Origin: Oceanibaculum nanhaiense
GTDB taxonomy: Bacteria > Pseudomonadota > Alphaproteobacteria > Oceanibaculales > Oceanibaculaceae
Direction of reading: 5' to 3'
Assembly (NCBI RefSeq): GCF_002148795.1
Contig: NZ_MPOB01000004.1
Location: forward strand, 1-64,000
Length of the DNA: 64,000 nucleotides
How positions within the stretch are numbered: the first letter of the stretch is position 1; each line of letters begins with the position of its first letter. Shown here in pieces: positions 1 to 8,767 of this stretch. Under the pieces are notes generated by a model, which saw only the letters and a list, made by a program, of their open reading frames with translations, had not been told where the DNA came from and ran no database searches. A program made the translations under genes and the position numbers.

Positions 1-470
1 ATTTGGTATATGCAATATCGCGCATCGTTCCCAATGTGATAGAAAAAATCATCGTTATTTTTAAGAAAATCTGGACTGTTAATTTTTATAACATTTATTA
101 ATGAATTTGGCATAGGAGAATTTTCTTCAATATAACTTTCTGCAACATCAATAAACTTCTTCTTTTCGATAATTTCTTTTCTTATTTCTGCGGAAATTCT
201 TTCTAGATACAATAGAGCGTTGTGCTCTTTGTCATTTCGATCATTTTGATAGTTCTGTTGGGCAATGCGCGTGGCCGATGTCGCGGAAACGTATGCCAAG
301 AAACCACCGCCAAGCGTCATGGCACCGGCAATCAGGGCGCCGACCAATGTCGCCCAGGTCGTTTCAGCCCAACCGCTTGGGTTGGCACTGGCAATCACAT
401 AGCCGCCAGCGATGACCAGCAGAGTCAGGGCGTGAAGAGTGGTGACAACGATGTTCCACATACTCCCCAT
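1..470 (-). CDS. Partial membrane protein with AT-rich C-terminal half
   Basis: This leftward reading frame is open from an ATG at 468-470 to the window edge, so the 3' end is missing (about 156 residues visible). An in-frame ATG at 459-461 is an alternative start. I prefer 470 because AGG lies 4 nt upstream of it on the coding strand. Two hydrophobic segments (about residues 10-27 and 41-60) form a hairpin. A charged, helical, coiled-coil-like stretch rich in Lys, Glu, Ile and Asn follows. The first 65 or so codons are GC-rich like the rest of the window, while the remainder (below about position 250) is strongly AT-rich, with codons such as AAA, ATA and TTA. The family was not recognised. 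A membrane-anchored cytoplasmic coiled coil is the only supportable description. Confidence 0.6.
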   Translation of the reverse strand, partial: MGSMWNIVVTTLHALTLLVIAGGYVIASANPSGWAETTWATLVGALIAGAMTLGGGFLAYVSATSATRIAQQNYQNDRNDKEHNALLYLERISAEIRKEIIEKKKFIDVAESYIEENSPMPNSLINVIKINSPDFLKNNDDFFYHIGNDARYCIYQ

Positions 471-628
471 GCTGCCTGCGGTACTGTGTTCCGGCAAGCC
501 CCGATGGTGGCGGCATGAGCGGCACAATCGAAAGGCTGAAGGGCGACAGGGAAGGCGCGCAAGCAAGGAATAGGCGCATCCCCCATTTCCCCCTGCCGTG
601 GCCTGTCGCCTTGCGCTAAGACTGTCGC

Positions 629-1261
629 ATGAACAGCGCGATCCTCCTCGACCTTCTGGGCATTGCCCTTTTTGCCGCGACGGGGGCGCTGTCGGCCTCG
701 CGCAAGCAGCTGGACATCATCGGCTTCCTGTTCCTGGCGACGATCACCGGCATTGGCGGTGGCACGGCGCGCGACCTGATCCTGGACGTGCCGGTGTTCT
801 GGGTCGAGCAGCCGCTGCACATCCTGATCTGCGCGGTGACGGCGATTGGCCTGTTCTTCACCGCGCACCTGCTGGAATCGCGCTACCGCCTGCTGCTCTG
901 GCTGGATGCCGTGGCGCTGGCCGCCTATGGCGTGTTCGGCGCCTATAAGGGGCTGCTGGTCACCGGCTCTCCCGTGGTTGCCGTGGTCATGGGCATGCTG
1001 ACCGGCACGCTGGGCGGCATATTGCGCGACGTGCTGGCGGGCGAGCCCTCGGTGCTGATGCGCAAGGAGATCTATATCACCGCGGCGATGGCCGGCGGGC
1101 TCTGCTATGTCGGCGCCAGCCTTATCGGGCTGGCGCTGCCGCTGGCCGCCGGGGCCGGCTTCGCGGTGGCGCTGGGCATCCGCAGCGGCGCGCTGGCCTT
1201 CGGCTGGTCGCTGCCCTCCTACAAGGGGCGGCCGGGCCGCAATCCGGAAGATATTCCGTGA
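629..1261 (+). CDS. TRIC-type cation channel family protein (YadS/UPF0126-like)
   Basis: This is a 210-residue, almost entirely hydrophobic protein made of two repeated three-helix units. Each unit holds a glycine-rich segment: 'TGIGGGTARD' near residue 47 and 'TGTLGGILRDV' near residue 133. This repeated Gly-rich, Arg-Asp pattern is the hallmark of the bacterial trimeric intracellular cation channel family (formerly UPF0126), inner-membrane proteins proposed to conduct monovalent cations. Length fits the family (about 200 residues). The stop codon overlaps the GTG start of the next gene (GTGA), which suggests translational coupling. It is divergent from the gene at the left edge. The physiological ion is unknown from sequence. 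Confidence 0.85.
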   Translation: MNSAILLDLLGIALFAATGALSASRKQLDIIGFLFLATITGIGGGTARDLILDVPVFWVEQPLHILICAVTAIGLFFTAHLLESRYRLLLWLDAVALAAYGVFGAYKGLLVTGSPVVAVVMGMLTGTLGGILRDVLAGEPSVLMRKEIYITAAMAGGLCYVGASLIGLALPLAAGAGFAVALGIRSGALAFGWSLPSYKGRPGRNPEDIP

Positions 1262-2952
1262 GGGGATTTCCGCTGCGCGCGCGCCTTGCCGGCCCTGTTG
1301 CGCTTCTGGGGGCGCTGGTGGCGGCGCTTACTGTCGCCGCTGTCTGGCAGTTCGCCCTGGCGCTGCGGGTGGTGGCGCCGTTCTCCGACATGTTCCGCGA
1401 ATATCGCCGCTATGCCGACCGCGATCTGCTGCCCTACCTGATCTTCCCCGACAATGAACACCGCCCGGTGCTGCCGCGGCTGGTCTTCATCGCCGACCAT
1501 CACCTTGCCGACTCGCTGGGCCTGATTACCCTGCCGGTGTCGCTGCTGTGCCTGCTGGCGGTGCCGGCTGTCATCTTCCTTGCGGTCCGGCGCGGGCTGG
1601 GCTGGAAGGCGGCGCTGCTCGCGGCCTCGGCGCTGGCGGCGGCCCTGTTCTGGCTCGGCCACCATCCCAACCTGATCTGGCCGAAGCAGCTGCACATGCA
1701 TATGGCGCTGCTGCTGGCGGTGCTGGCGGCCTGGGCCGGCGCGCGGGAGCGCTGGGGCCTCGCGGCGCTGGCAGGACTCGCCGCCAGCTTCAGCTTCGGC
1801 TACGGGCTGGTGGTGTTTCCGATGCTGGTCATCGGCGTGCTGCTGGCGCGGGCGGGTTCCGGGCAGCGGATGCAGCCGCCCGGCATCGCACTGGCCATCG
1901 TGCTCGGCATCGGGGTGCTGACGGTGTTGCTCTATCTCGCAACCTTTCAGGCGGGGGGCGGGGCCGGCATCCAGCGGGGGCTTGGCGGGCCGGTCGGCAT
2001 GGGCGGTATCGCCGCCTCGTTGCTCGATCCGCTGGCGGTCGCCCGCTATTTCCTGACGCTGAAGACCGTTCCGCTGGATTTCCTGCTGGGCAGCCTGGGG
2101 CTGAAATTACCGTCCCTTGTGCTGATGGTGCTGGCGGCGGCCGGTATCATCCTGTTCGCTGCCGGCACGCTGGCGGCATTACTGTTCCGCCGCCCGGTGC
2201 CGCCGGAGCAGCGGATGGCCCTGCTGCTGGGCTGGTTCTGCATCGGCACGGCGCTTATGACGGCGCTGGCCCGCGCCGGGCTGGACGAGCCGGGGCAGGC
2301 GGCCTCGGCGCGCTACCAGCAGGTCAGCCTGCTGTGGTGGTTCGCCCTCGCTTTGTGGGCAGCGCTGCGCTGGCCGGTGCTGCGGCCGGGCCTGGCCGCG
2401 CTGGCGCTGGCGGCCATTCTGATCTTCCCGCTGTCCAGCCGCGCCCTGCTGCCGGGCGTGGCCGCGGAATATCTCCAGCTGCGCCTGCCGGTCGCCGCCA
2501 TCCTGTCCGGCGTGCCGGAGGAACGGACGCTGGCGCTGCTGCGCTCCAACCCGCGTGCCCGCGCCGAGGGGCTGGCGGTGGTGGCGCGGCGCGGCTGGGC
2601 GCTGCATGCGCTGCCGCAGGCGGGCTGGCCGGGGCGGCGACTGGACGATCTTGGCCTCAGCCGCGCGGACGGTGAATGCGTCAGCGCCAGCCTGGACGCG
2701 GTGCCGGCGGAGGGGCTTGCCGATGGCTGGGTGCTGCGCGGTGCCATTGCCGGCGGCGGCTGGCTGCACTGGATCGTGCTGGCCGATGGCGACGGGGTCA
2801 TACACGGGCTGGGCGTGCCGCTGGGGCTGCAGAGGCCGGATGGCGTAGCCTGGCAGGGCTTCGTTCCGGGGGCGGCGCTGCCGGACGGCCTGACGGTCCA
2901 TGCCGTGGAGCGCGGCTTGATCCGCGACCGGCTGCTGCCGCCCTGCCGCTAG
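1258..2952 (+). CDS. Polytopic membrane protein, possible GT-C-like glycosyltransferase
   Basis: The 564-residue product has roughly a dozen hydrophobic segments. Between the first two helices lies an extracytoplasmic loop with acidic and basic residues ('PDNEHRPVLPR', about residues 60-70) resembling the first-loop motif of uncharacterised bacterial GT-C-like membrane proteins. A soluble C-terminal tail of about 120 residues ends in a Cys near the stop. The GTG start overlaps the upstream stop by 4 bp. The next gene, on the opposite strand, encodes a lipid-linked-sugar type glycosyltransferase (GtrB-like), so a role in transferring a sugar from a polyprenyl carrier is plausible. That role is inference. 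What is directly visible is only a large multi-spanning protein. Confidence 0.65.
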   Translation: MRGFPLRARLAGPVALLGALVAALTVAAVWQFALALRVVAPFSDMFREYRRYADRDLLPYLIFPDNEHRPVLPRLVFIADHHLADSLGLITLPVSLLCLLAVPAVIFLAVRRGLGWKAALLAASALAAALFWLGHHPNLIWPKQLHMHMALLLAVLAAWAGARERWGLAALAGLAASFSFGYGLVVFPMLVIGVLLARAGSGQRMQPPGIALAIVLGIGVLTVLLYLATFQAGGGAGIQRGLGGPVGMGGIAASLLDPLAVARYFLTLKTVPLDFLLGSLGLKLPSLVLMVLAAAGIILFAAGTLAALLFRRPVPPEQRMALLLGWFCIGTALMTALARAGLDEPGQAASARYQQVSLLWWFALALWAALRWPVLRPGLAALALAAILIFPLSSRALLPGVAAEYLQLRLPVAAILSGVPEERTLALLRSNPRARAEGLAVVARRGWALHALPQAGWPGRRLDDLGLSRADGECVSASLDAVPAEGLADGWVLRGAIAGGGWLHWIVLADGDGVIHGLGVPLGLQRPDGVAWQGFVPGAALPDGLTVHAVERGLIRDRLLPPCR

Positions 2953-2968
2953 AGGCTTTTAGCCCCCG

Positions 2969-3934
2969 TCACGCAGTAGGGTCACGCAGCGGGCTGCGGT
3001 CGATCTCCTCGGCGATCAGATAGTGCGGGCGCTGCTTCACCTCGATGAAGACGCGGCTGATATATTCGCCGAGGATGCCGATCGACAGCAGCTGGATGCC
3101 GGTGAAGAACATGATGGAGACGACGATGGTGGGGAAGCCCGGCACATCGGCGCCGAACACCAGCGTCTTCACGATGGTGTAGAGGGCGAACAGGAAGGCC
3201 ATCAGCGAGATCACGAAGCCGATCCCGCCCCAGATCCGCAGCGGCACGTTGGAGAAGGAGGTGATGCCGGTCAGCGCCAGTTCCGCCAGCCGCAGGAAGC
3301 TGAAGGAGGAGCGGCCGATGCGGCGCGGCGCGATACGGACCGGAATGGCGAGGCTGCGGAAGCCGACCCAGCTGAACAGGCCCTTCATGAAACGGTTGCG
3401 CTCGGGCAGCTGGTTCAGCGCCGCCACCACCTTGCGGTCCATCAGCCGGAAATCCCGCGCGTCGGGCGGTACCTCTGTGCTGTTGCCCTGCGCCATCAGA
3501 TAATAGAACAGCCGCACGCCGACACGCTTCAGCAACGTCTCGTCCTTGCGGCTGTCGCGCACGGCATAGATCATGTCATAGCCCGCATGCCAGTGCTCCA
3601 GCATCTGCGGAATCACCTCCATCGGCTCCTGCAGATCGGCATCGATGATGATGACGACATCGCCGCGTGCTTTCTGCAGGCCGGCGGTCATCGCCGCTTC
3701 CTTGCCGAAATTGCGCGAGAAGCGGACCAGCACGAGGCCCAGCGCCTCCGCCTCGGCGGCGACCGCGAACAGGCTGTCGTCGGTGCTGCCATCGTCCACC
3801 AGCACGATCTCGAACCGGCTGGTCTGCTTTTTCAGCAGGCCATGAAGCTGGCGCAGAAAGCCAAGGATGTCGGGCCCTTCATTATGCACCGGAACGATGC
3901 AGCTGATCGTGTAGTCGCTGGGGCGTGCGGTCAT
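2969..3934 (-). CDS. Family 2 glycosyltransferase, GtrB/DPM1-like, membrane-bound
   Basis: This 321-residue protein has an N-terminal GT-A domain: 'VPVHNEG' near residue 14, 'DDGSTD' near 46 and 'DADLQEP' near 98 carrying the metal-binding DXD-type aspartates. The 'ERNRFMKGLFSWVGFRS' segment is typical of the GtrB/polyprenyl-phosphate glycosyltransferase group. Two C-terminal transmembrane helices (about residues 233-255 and 268-292) anchor it in the inner membrane. Such enzymes load a hexose from a nucleotide sugar onto undecaprenyl phosphate on the cytoplasmic face. It converges on the preceding large membrane protein, with 16 bp between stops, which may act on the same lipid-linked sugar. 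The exact sugar cannot be read from sequence. Confidence 0.88.
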   Translation of the reverse strand: MTARPSDYTISCIVPVHNEGPDILGFLRQLHGLLKKQTSRFEIVLVDDGSTDDSLFAVAAEAEALGLVLVRFSRNFGKEAAMTAGLQKARGDVVIIIDADLQEPMEVIPQMLEHWHAGYDMIYAVRDSRKDETLLKRVGVRLFYYLMAQGNSTEVPPDARDFRLMDRKVVAALNQLPERNRFMKGLFSWVGFRSLAIPVRIAPRRIGRSSFSFLRLAELALTGITSFSNVPLRIWGGIGFVISLMAFLFALYTIVKTLVFGADVPGFPTIVVSIMFFTGIQLLSIGILGEYISRVFIEVKQRPHYLIAEEIDRSPLRDPTA

Positions 3935-4084
3935 GTCCAGTCCGGCGGTAGGGGGACCCCTGGGGCGGACCCTGGGGCGGGACCTTGTCGTGCCTATCCT
4001 CTAGCAGATGGAAGAGGGCAGGCAAGCCAAACTGTTCGCTGCTAGACTGACTTCCAGGTAAGGGCAAAAAAGGAGGCGGCGGCG

Positions 4085-4828
4085 ATGAGGCGTATTCTGG
4101 TGACGGGGTCGGGCAGCGGTATCGGGGCGGCCACGGCGCGGCAACTGGCCGGGCCGGGCACATCCATCGTGCTGCACGCGCTGAAGAATCGGGAGGGCTG
4201 CGAACGCGTCGCGGATGAGCTGCGGGCCAAGGGCGCCGAAACCCATATCGTTCTGGCGGACCTCACGCGGGCGGCGGAGGCCGACCGGCTGATCGATGAG
4301 GCTGTCTCCGCCCTGGGCGGGCTGGACGTGCTGGTGGCCAATGCCGGCTTTCCGGAGCTGAAGCGCTTCGGTGCGCTGGAACGGGCCGATCTCGACCGCT
4401 GCTACAGCGTTATTCTGGGCGGGCTGTTCCAGATGGCGAAGCGGGCGCTGCCGGCGCTGAAAGCATCGCAGGACGGGCGGGTGATCGCCATCAGCACGCT
4501 GAACGCCCATGTGTTCCGGCCGAATTATCCGCTCTGCCCGGCCTCGGCAGCGGCCAAGGCGGGGTCGGAGGCGCTGATCCGGGCGCTGGCGGTGGAGCTT
4601 GCGCCCTACAAGGTGACAGCCAATTGCGTGGCGCCGGGGCTGATCCTGAAGGATGCCGATACCGAGCAGTTCTACGATGATTCGGAGATGAAGCCGCTGC
4701 TGGCGCATATTCCGCTGGGCCGTCCCGGGGAGCCGGCGGAGGTGGCCGCGATGATCGGCTTCCTGTGCAGCCCGGCGGCATCCTACGTCACCGGACAGGT
4801 CATTCATGTGAATGGCGGCATTATCTGA
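4085..4828 (+). CDS. Short-chain dehydrogenase/reductase with Tyr-to-Ser change at the active site
   Basis: This 247-residue SDR has the N-terminal nucleotide motif 'TGSGSGIG' (residues 7-14), 'NAG' at 86-88 and the C-terminal 'VTGQVIHVNGG' of FabG-like enzymes. The catalytic Ser is present (S137). The classical YxxxK reads 'SAAAK' (S154 to K158): TCG replaces a Tyr codon. Such a protein would be expected to lack or alter classical dehydrogenase activity. The start ATG at 4085 follows 'AAAGGAGGCGGCGG', an excellent ribosome site. It stands alone between a leftward glycosyltransferase and the SulP gene. Substrate is unknown. Confidence 0.85.
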   Translation: MRRILVTGSGSGIGAATARQLAGPGTSIVLHALKNREGCERVADELRAKGAETHIVLADLTRAAEADRLIDEAVSALGGLDVLVANAGFPELKRFGALERADLDRCYSVILGGLFQMAKRALPALKASQDGRVIAISTLNAHVFRPNYPLCPASAAAKAGSEALIRALAVELAPYKVTANCVAPGLILKDADTEQFYDDSEMKPLLAHIPLGRPGEPAEVAAMIGFLCSPAASYVTGQVIHVNGGII

Positions 4829-5204
4829 CGGTCATCGCGCGGGTATGGTGCGGCGCAAGAAACAGCCGGATTGCTGCGCCGGTCCGGCAATATCGCTGCG
4901 AAACGTCCGCCTTATCTCCATACCGGGTTGCCTGTCCAGACGTTAAGCGGTAAACCTGTCGTGCTGCATTGCAGCATCGTCTTTTCAAGCCTTGCCTAAT
5001 GACGGTGTCCAGGCCGATGTGATCCGACCGACCCTTTCCGCACCCTTTTTGCCGCCGATGGTCCTGCTTACAAGCCGGTCTCTCGGCCCTGGTGGTGTAG
5101 CGGATACTGCAGGGTCGGCTTTCCGAAACACGGCCTGTTTTCATTCATTAATCGATTTTCGCCGATCCGTTTTACGCGCGTCGGCCTGCCTTCCGGAGAC
5201 TCCC
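4829..5204. other. Noncoding stretch upstream of the SulP gene
   Basis: This 376-bp stretch lies between the SDR and the TTG start of the SulP transporter. Longer open frames exist on both strands, but they have no homology I can recognise and atypical composition. No convincing terminator, repeat or RNA was found. It probably holds the promoter and leader of the sulP-usp pair. Confidence 0.4.
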
Positions 5205-6710
5205 TTGACGCGATTTTCCCTTCCGCACGATTTTTTCGGACGGCTGCGCCATGAATGGCTCGGCAATATCCGCGGCGATGTACTCGCCGGCCTGGTGGTG
5301 GCGCTGGCGCTGATCCCCGAGGCCATCGCCTTCTCGATCATCGCCGGTGTCGATCCGAAGATCGGGCTCTACGCCTCCTTCTCGATTGCCGTCATCATCG
5401 CCATCGTCGGCGGCCGACCGGGCATGATCTCGGCAGCCACCGCCGCGACCGCCGTGCTGATGGTCACGCTGGTGAAGAATCACGGGCTGGAATATCTGCT
5501 GGCCGCCACCGTGCTGGCCGGGCTGATCCAGATACTGGCCGGCATCCTGCGACTGAACTACGTCATGCGCTTCGTTTCGCGCTCGGTGATGACCGGCTTC
5601 GTGAACGCGCTGGCGATCCTGATCTTCCTGGCGCAGCTGCCGGAGTTGATCGGCGTGCCCTGGCTGACCTATGTGATGGTCGCCGGCGGGCTGGCCATCA
5701 TCTACCTGTTTCCGCGCCTGACCCGCATCGTGCCGTCGCCGCTGGTCTGCATCCTGGTGCTGACCGGCCTGTCCATCGGGCTGGGGCTGGAGGTGCGCAC
5801 CGTGGGCGACATGGGCGAACTGCCCTCGACCCTGCCGATGTTCCTGATCCCCGATATCCCGCTGACGCTGGAGACGTTGTGGATCATCCTGCCCTATTCG
5901 GCGGCGGTGGCGGCGGTCGGCCTGCTGGAATCGCTGATGACTGCCTCCATCGTCGATGAGTTGACCGACACGCAAAGCGACAAGCGCCGCGAATGCATCG
6001 GCCAGGGCATCGCCAACACGGCGACCGGTTTCATCGGCGGCATGGCAGGCTGCGCCATGATTGGCCAGTCGATCATCAATGTGAAGTCGGGCGGCCGCGG
6101 GCGGCTGTCCTGCTTCTGCGCCGGTATCTTCCTGCTGTTCATGATCGTGGTGCTGGGCGAGTGGGTGAAGCAGATCCCGATGGCGGCGCTGGTCGCCATC
6201 ATGATCATGGTGTCGATCGGCACCTTCTCCTGGGCCTCGATCCGCAATCTGAAGGACCATCCGCGCAGCTCCAGCATTGTCATGCTGGCCACCGTGGTGG
6301 TCGTGGTGGCGACGCATAACCTTGCCATCGGCGTGCTGGTCGGCGTGCTGCTGTCGGGCATCTTCTTCGCCTGGAAGATCGCGCAGATCTTCCGCGTCAC
6401 CTCGACGCTGTCCGAGGATGGCGCGGCGCGCACCTATGTGGTGGAAGGCCAGGTCTTCTTTGCCTCGGTCGAGGATTTCTCCGCCTCCTTCGACTTCAAG
6501 GAGGCGCTGGAGAAAGTCACCATCGACCTCAGCCGCGCGCATATCTGGGACATATCCAGCGTGGCGGCGGTCGATACCGTCGTGCTTAAATTCCGCCGCG
6601 AAGGCGCCGAGGTCGAGCTGATCGGCCTCAACCAGGCCAGCGAGACCATCGTTGACAGGCTCGGCATCCACGATAAGCCCGGGGCGCTCGAACGCCTCAT
6701 GGGGCATTGA
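5205..6710 (+). CDS. SulP family anion transporter with STAS domain
   Basis: The product (about 501 residues) is a SulP/SLC26-type inner-membrane anion transporter. About eleven hydrophobic segments span residues 25-400, starting with '[20 protein letters not shown]', the conserved first-helix signature. A C-terminal STAS domain (about 420-495) follows, containing '[18 protein letters not shown]'. I chose the TTG at 5205 because GGAG sits 6 nt upstream and the protein then begins just before the conserved core. The frame stays open upstream to an ATG at 4992, but the extra 71 residues look noncoding. A universal stress protein starts 13 bp downstream, so the two are probably co-transcribed. 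Substrate (sulfate, bicarbonate or another anion) cannot be decided from sequence. Confidence 0.9.
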   Translation: MTRFSLPHDFFGRLRHEWLGNIRGDVLAGLVVALALIPEAIAFSIIAGVDPKIGLYASFSIAVIIAIVGGRPGMISAATAATAVLMVTLVKNHGLEYLLAATVLAGLIQILAGILRLNYVMRFVSRSVMTGFVNALAILIFLAQLPELIGVPWLTYVMVAGGLAIIYLFPRLTRIVPSPLVCILVLTGLSIGLGLEVRTVGDMGELPSTLPMFLIPDIPLTLETLWIILPYSAAVAAVGLLESLMTASIVDELTDTQSDKRRECIGQGIANTATGFIGGMAGCAMIGQSIINVKSGGRGRLSCFCAGIFLLFMIVVLGEWVKQIPMAALVAIMIMVSIGTFSWASIRNLKDHPRSSSIVMLATVVVVVATHNLAIGVLVGVLLSGIFFAWKIAQIFRVTSTLSEDGAARTYVVEGQVFFASVEDFSASFDFKEALEKVTIDLSRAHIWDISSVAAVDTVVLKFRREGAEVELIGLNQASETIVDRLGIHDKPGALERLMGH

Positions 6711-6723
6711 GGAAGGAACGACC

Positions 6724-7578
6724 ATGACCAAGCTGCTCGTGCTGATCGACGGTTCGACCTATTCGAAAAGCGTGTGCGACCATGCCGCCTGGGTGGCGGG
6801 GCGCACCAAGGCCTCGGTCGATCTGCTGCATGTGCTGGGCCGGCGCACAGTCTCGAACGTACCGGCGGACTTCAGCGGCAATCTGAACGCCGATGCGCGC
6901 GACACCCTATTGGAGGAACTCACCAGCCTCGACGAACAGCAGGCGAAGCTGGCGCAGAAGCGCGGCCGGCTGATCCTGGAGGAGGCCAAGGCGCAGCTCA
7001 CCCAGGCCGGTGTCGCCGATGTCGCGACCAAGCTGCGCAATGGCGATCTGCTGGAAACCGTGCAGGAATTCGAGCCTGAGGCCGACCTGATCCTGATCGG
7101 CAAGCGCGGTGAGGCGGCGGATTTTGCCAGCCTGCATCTCGGCTCCAATCTGGAGCGCGTGGTGCGCGCCTCGCACAAGCCGGTGCTGGTCGCCTCGCGC
7201 GCCTTCAAGCCGGTGAGCAGCTTCCTCATCGCCTATGATGGTGGGCCGAGCGCCGAGAAGGCGGTGGATCATATCGCCGGGGGCCATCTTTTCCCTGGCC
7301 TGGCCTGCCGCCTGCTGATGACCGGCCAGCCGGACGCGGCCATGAAGGCGAAGCTGGAAGCGGCGGCGGCCAAGCTGCGCGCCGCCGGCTATGACGTCAC
7401 TGCCGGCATCGAGGCCGGGCAGCCGGATGCCGTGATCGCCCGCATTGTCGAGCAGGAGGGCATCGGCCTGCTGGTGATGGGTGCCTATGGCCATTCCCGC
7501 ATCCGCACCCTGATCATAGGCAGCACCACGACCGAGATGATCCGCTCCTGCCTCATCCCGGTCATGCTGTTCCGCTAA
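6724..7578 (+). CDS. Universal stress protein with tandem Usp domains
   Basis: The 284-residue cytoplasmic protein contains two Usp (UspA-like) domains. The first carries 'GKRG...LGSNLERV' near residues 120-140. The second carries 'GAYGHSRIRTLIIGST' near 258-273, which fits the nucleotide-binding pattern G-x2-G-x9-G-S/T, so ATP binding is likely. The ATG at 6724 follows 'GAGGAAGGAACGACC', a good ribosome site; a longer upstream reading would overlap the SulP gene. SulP-Usp pairs recur in bacteria, and the Usp may sense energy state or regulate the transporter. That regulatory link is inference. Confidence 0.9.
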   Translation: MTKLLVLIDGSTYSKSVCDHAAWVAGRTKASVDLLHVLGRRTVSNVPADFSGNLNADARDTLLEELTSLDEQQAKLAQKRGRLILEEAKAQLTQAGVADVATKLRNGDLLETVQEFEPEADLILIGKRGEAADFASLHLGSNLERVVRASHKPVLVASRAFKPVSSFLIAYDGGPSAEKAVDHIAGGHLFPGLACRLLMTGQPDAAMKAKLEAAAAKLRAAGYDVTAGIEAGQPDAVIARIVEQEGIGLLVMGAYGHSRIRTLIIGSTTTEMIRSCLIPVMLFR

Positions 7579-7715
7579 TATATAGCCGTTATCCGCTCTC
7601 CGACATCATGCTAGCCTGTGATTGAAAGGGCGGCTGGACCCGTTTCCGCCGCGCTCTACTTCAATGGCGACGATGGCCGTCAGGCCATGATGACGCATGT
7701 CAGGGAGAGACCGAG

Positions 7716-8693
7716 ATGAAAATCAGGGGCTTTAGTCTGCCTGCCGCAGCGGTTGCTGTGACGCTGGGCTTCGCTGTCGCGGGTGCGGCCCAGGCCGCCA
7801 CGGTGAAGATCACGCCGCTGGGTAGCCATGAGGGCGAATTCTGCAGCTTCGACCGGGCGATGGTCTTCGAGGACCCGGACGGCACGCGCATCCTCTACGA
7901 TGCCGGGCGCACGGTTGCCGGTGTGGATGATCCACGCCTCGGCAAGATCGATGCCGTGCTGGTCAGCCACATGCATGGCGACCATGTCGGCGACCGCCAT
8001 ATTCCGGCGGTCGGGGCCGGTGCCTGTGGCCGGCCGGACATCGCCACCGTGGCGCTGCCCGACACGCTGTCGGTGAAGATCGCCGCCGCCAAGGGGGCAA
8101 GGATCGTGACCGGCAGCGAGATGCCGTCCTTCTTTGCCGCCAAGCTGAAGGAAGTTGGCGGCGACCCGCAGAAATCCGAGCTGGTGCGCTTCGGCGCCTC
8201 GCGTAAGGTCGGCGGCGTTACCGTCACCACCGTGCCGGCGGCACACTCCAACGGCATCGCGCCCGGCATGATCGGCGGCCCGTTCGCCGAGATGCTCTCC
8301 AAGGCCGGGCTCACCGCCTATGCCGGCCCGCCGACCGGCTATGTGCTGACCTTCAGCAATGGCCTCGTCGCCTACCTGTCCGGTGATACCGGCGTGACTG
8401 CCGAGCAGCAGGTGGTGGTCGGCGACCAGTACAAGGCGAAGCTTGTGGTCATGAATATCGGAGATACCTTCACCACCGGCCCGACCGAGGCCGCCTATGT
8501 GGTGAACGAGCTGATCAAGCCGGCGGCGGTGATTCCGTCGCATGCCAACCAGCCCTCTACCGAGGGCGGCAAGCTGATCGCCGGTAGCCGCACCGACATC
8601 TTCGCCAAGGCGGTGACGGCACCGGTGCATCTGCCGCTGTCCGGCCGCACCATGGTGTTCGATGGCGCGGCGAAGTGCGTCTCGGGCTGCTGA
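7716..8693 (+). CDS. Secreted metallo-beta-lactamase-fold hydrolase
   Basis: The 325-residue protein begins with a classic Sec signal peptide (basic start, hydrophobic core, cleavage after 'AQA' near residue 28), so it should act in the periplasm. The metallo-beta-lactamase signature HxHxDH is present as 'HMHGDH' (H85, H87, D89, H90). Further candidate metal ligands lie in 'AAHSNG', 'SGDTG' and 'PSHANQ' downstream. The domain order resembles UlaG-like and other general MBL-fold hydrolases rather than true beta-lactamases. It has its own leader (7579-7715) with GGGAGAGACCGAG before the ATG. It ends in a shared terminator with the convergent phoX gene. Substrate unknown. Confidence 0.88.
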   Translation: MKIRGFSLPAAAVAVTLGFAVAGAAQAATVKITPLGSHEGEFCSFDRAMVFEDPDGTRILYDAGRTVAGVDDPRLGKIDAVLVSHMHGDHVGDRHIPAVGAGACGRPDIATVALPDTLSVKIAAAKGARIVTGSEMPSFFAAKLKEVGGDPQKSELVRFGASRKVGGVTVTTVPAAHSNGIAPGMIGGPFAEMLSKAGLTAYAGPPTGYVLTFSNGLVAYLSGDTGVTAEQQVVVGDQYKAKLVVMNIGDTFTTGPTEAAYVVNELIKPAAVIPSHANQPSTEGGKLIAGSRTDIFAKAVTAPVHLPLSGRTMVFDGAAKCVSGC

Positions 8694-8714
8694 TCGCTCT
8701 CTGATATCAAACGG

Positions 8715-8746
8715 AAACGGGCGCTCCGGTAAGGAGCGCCCGTTTT
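8715..8746. terminator. Bidirectional intrinsic terminator between MBL gene and phoX
   Basis: A perfect 13-bp inverted repeat (8715-8727 pairing with 8733-8745, loop GGTAA) is flanked by an A-run on the left and a T-run on the right. It lies between two convergent stop codons, so it should terminate transcripts in both directions. Confidence 0.9.
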
Positions 8747-8767
8747 GCTTTGTGTACGGGTGGACGG

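Noticed and set aside
222-518. Rightward open frame with a hydrophobic start at the left edge
   Set aside because: It lies opposite the better-supported leftward membrane-protein gene, its C-terminal part has no protein-like pattern, and it has no ribosome site.
5172-6731. 519-residue leftward frame opposite the SulP gene
   Set aside because: It is the His-, Asp- and Gln-rich mirror of a GC-rich gene; the plus-strand product is a clear SulP transporter.
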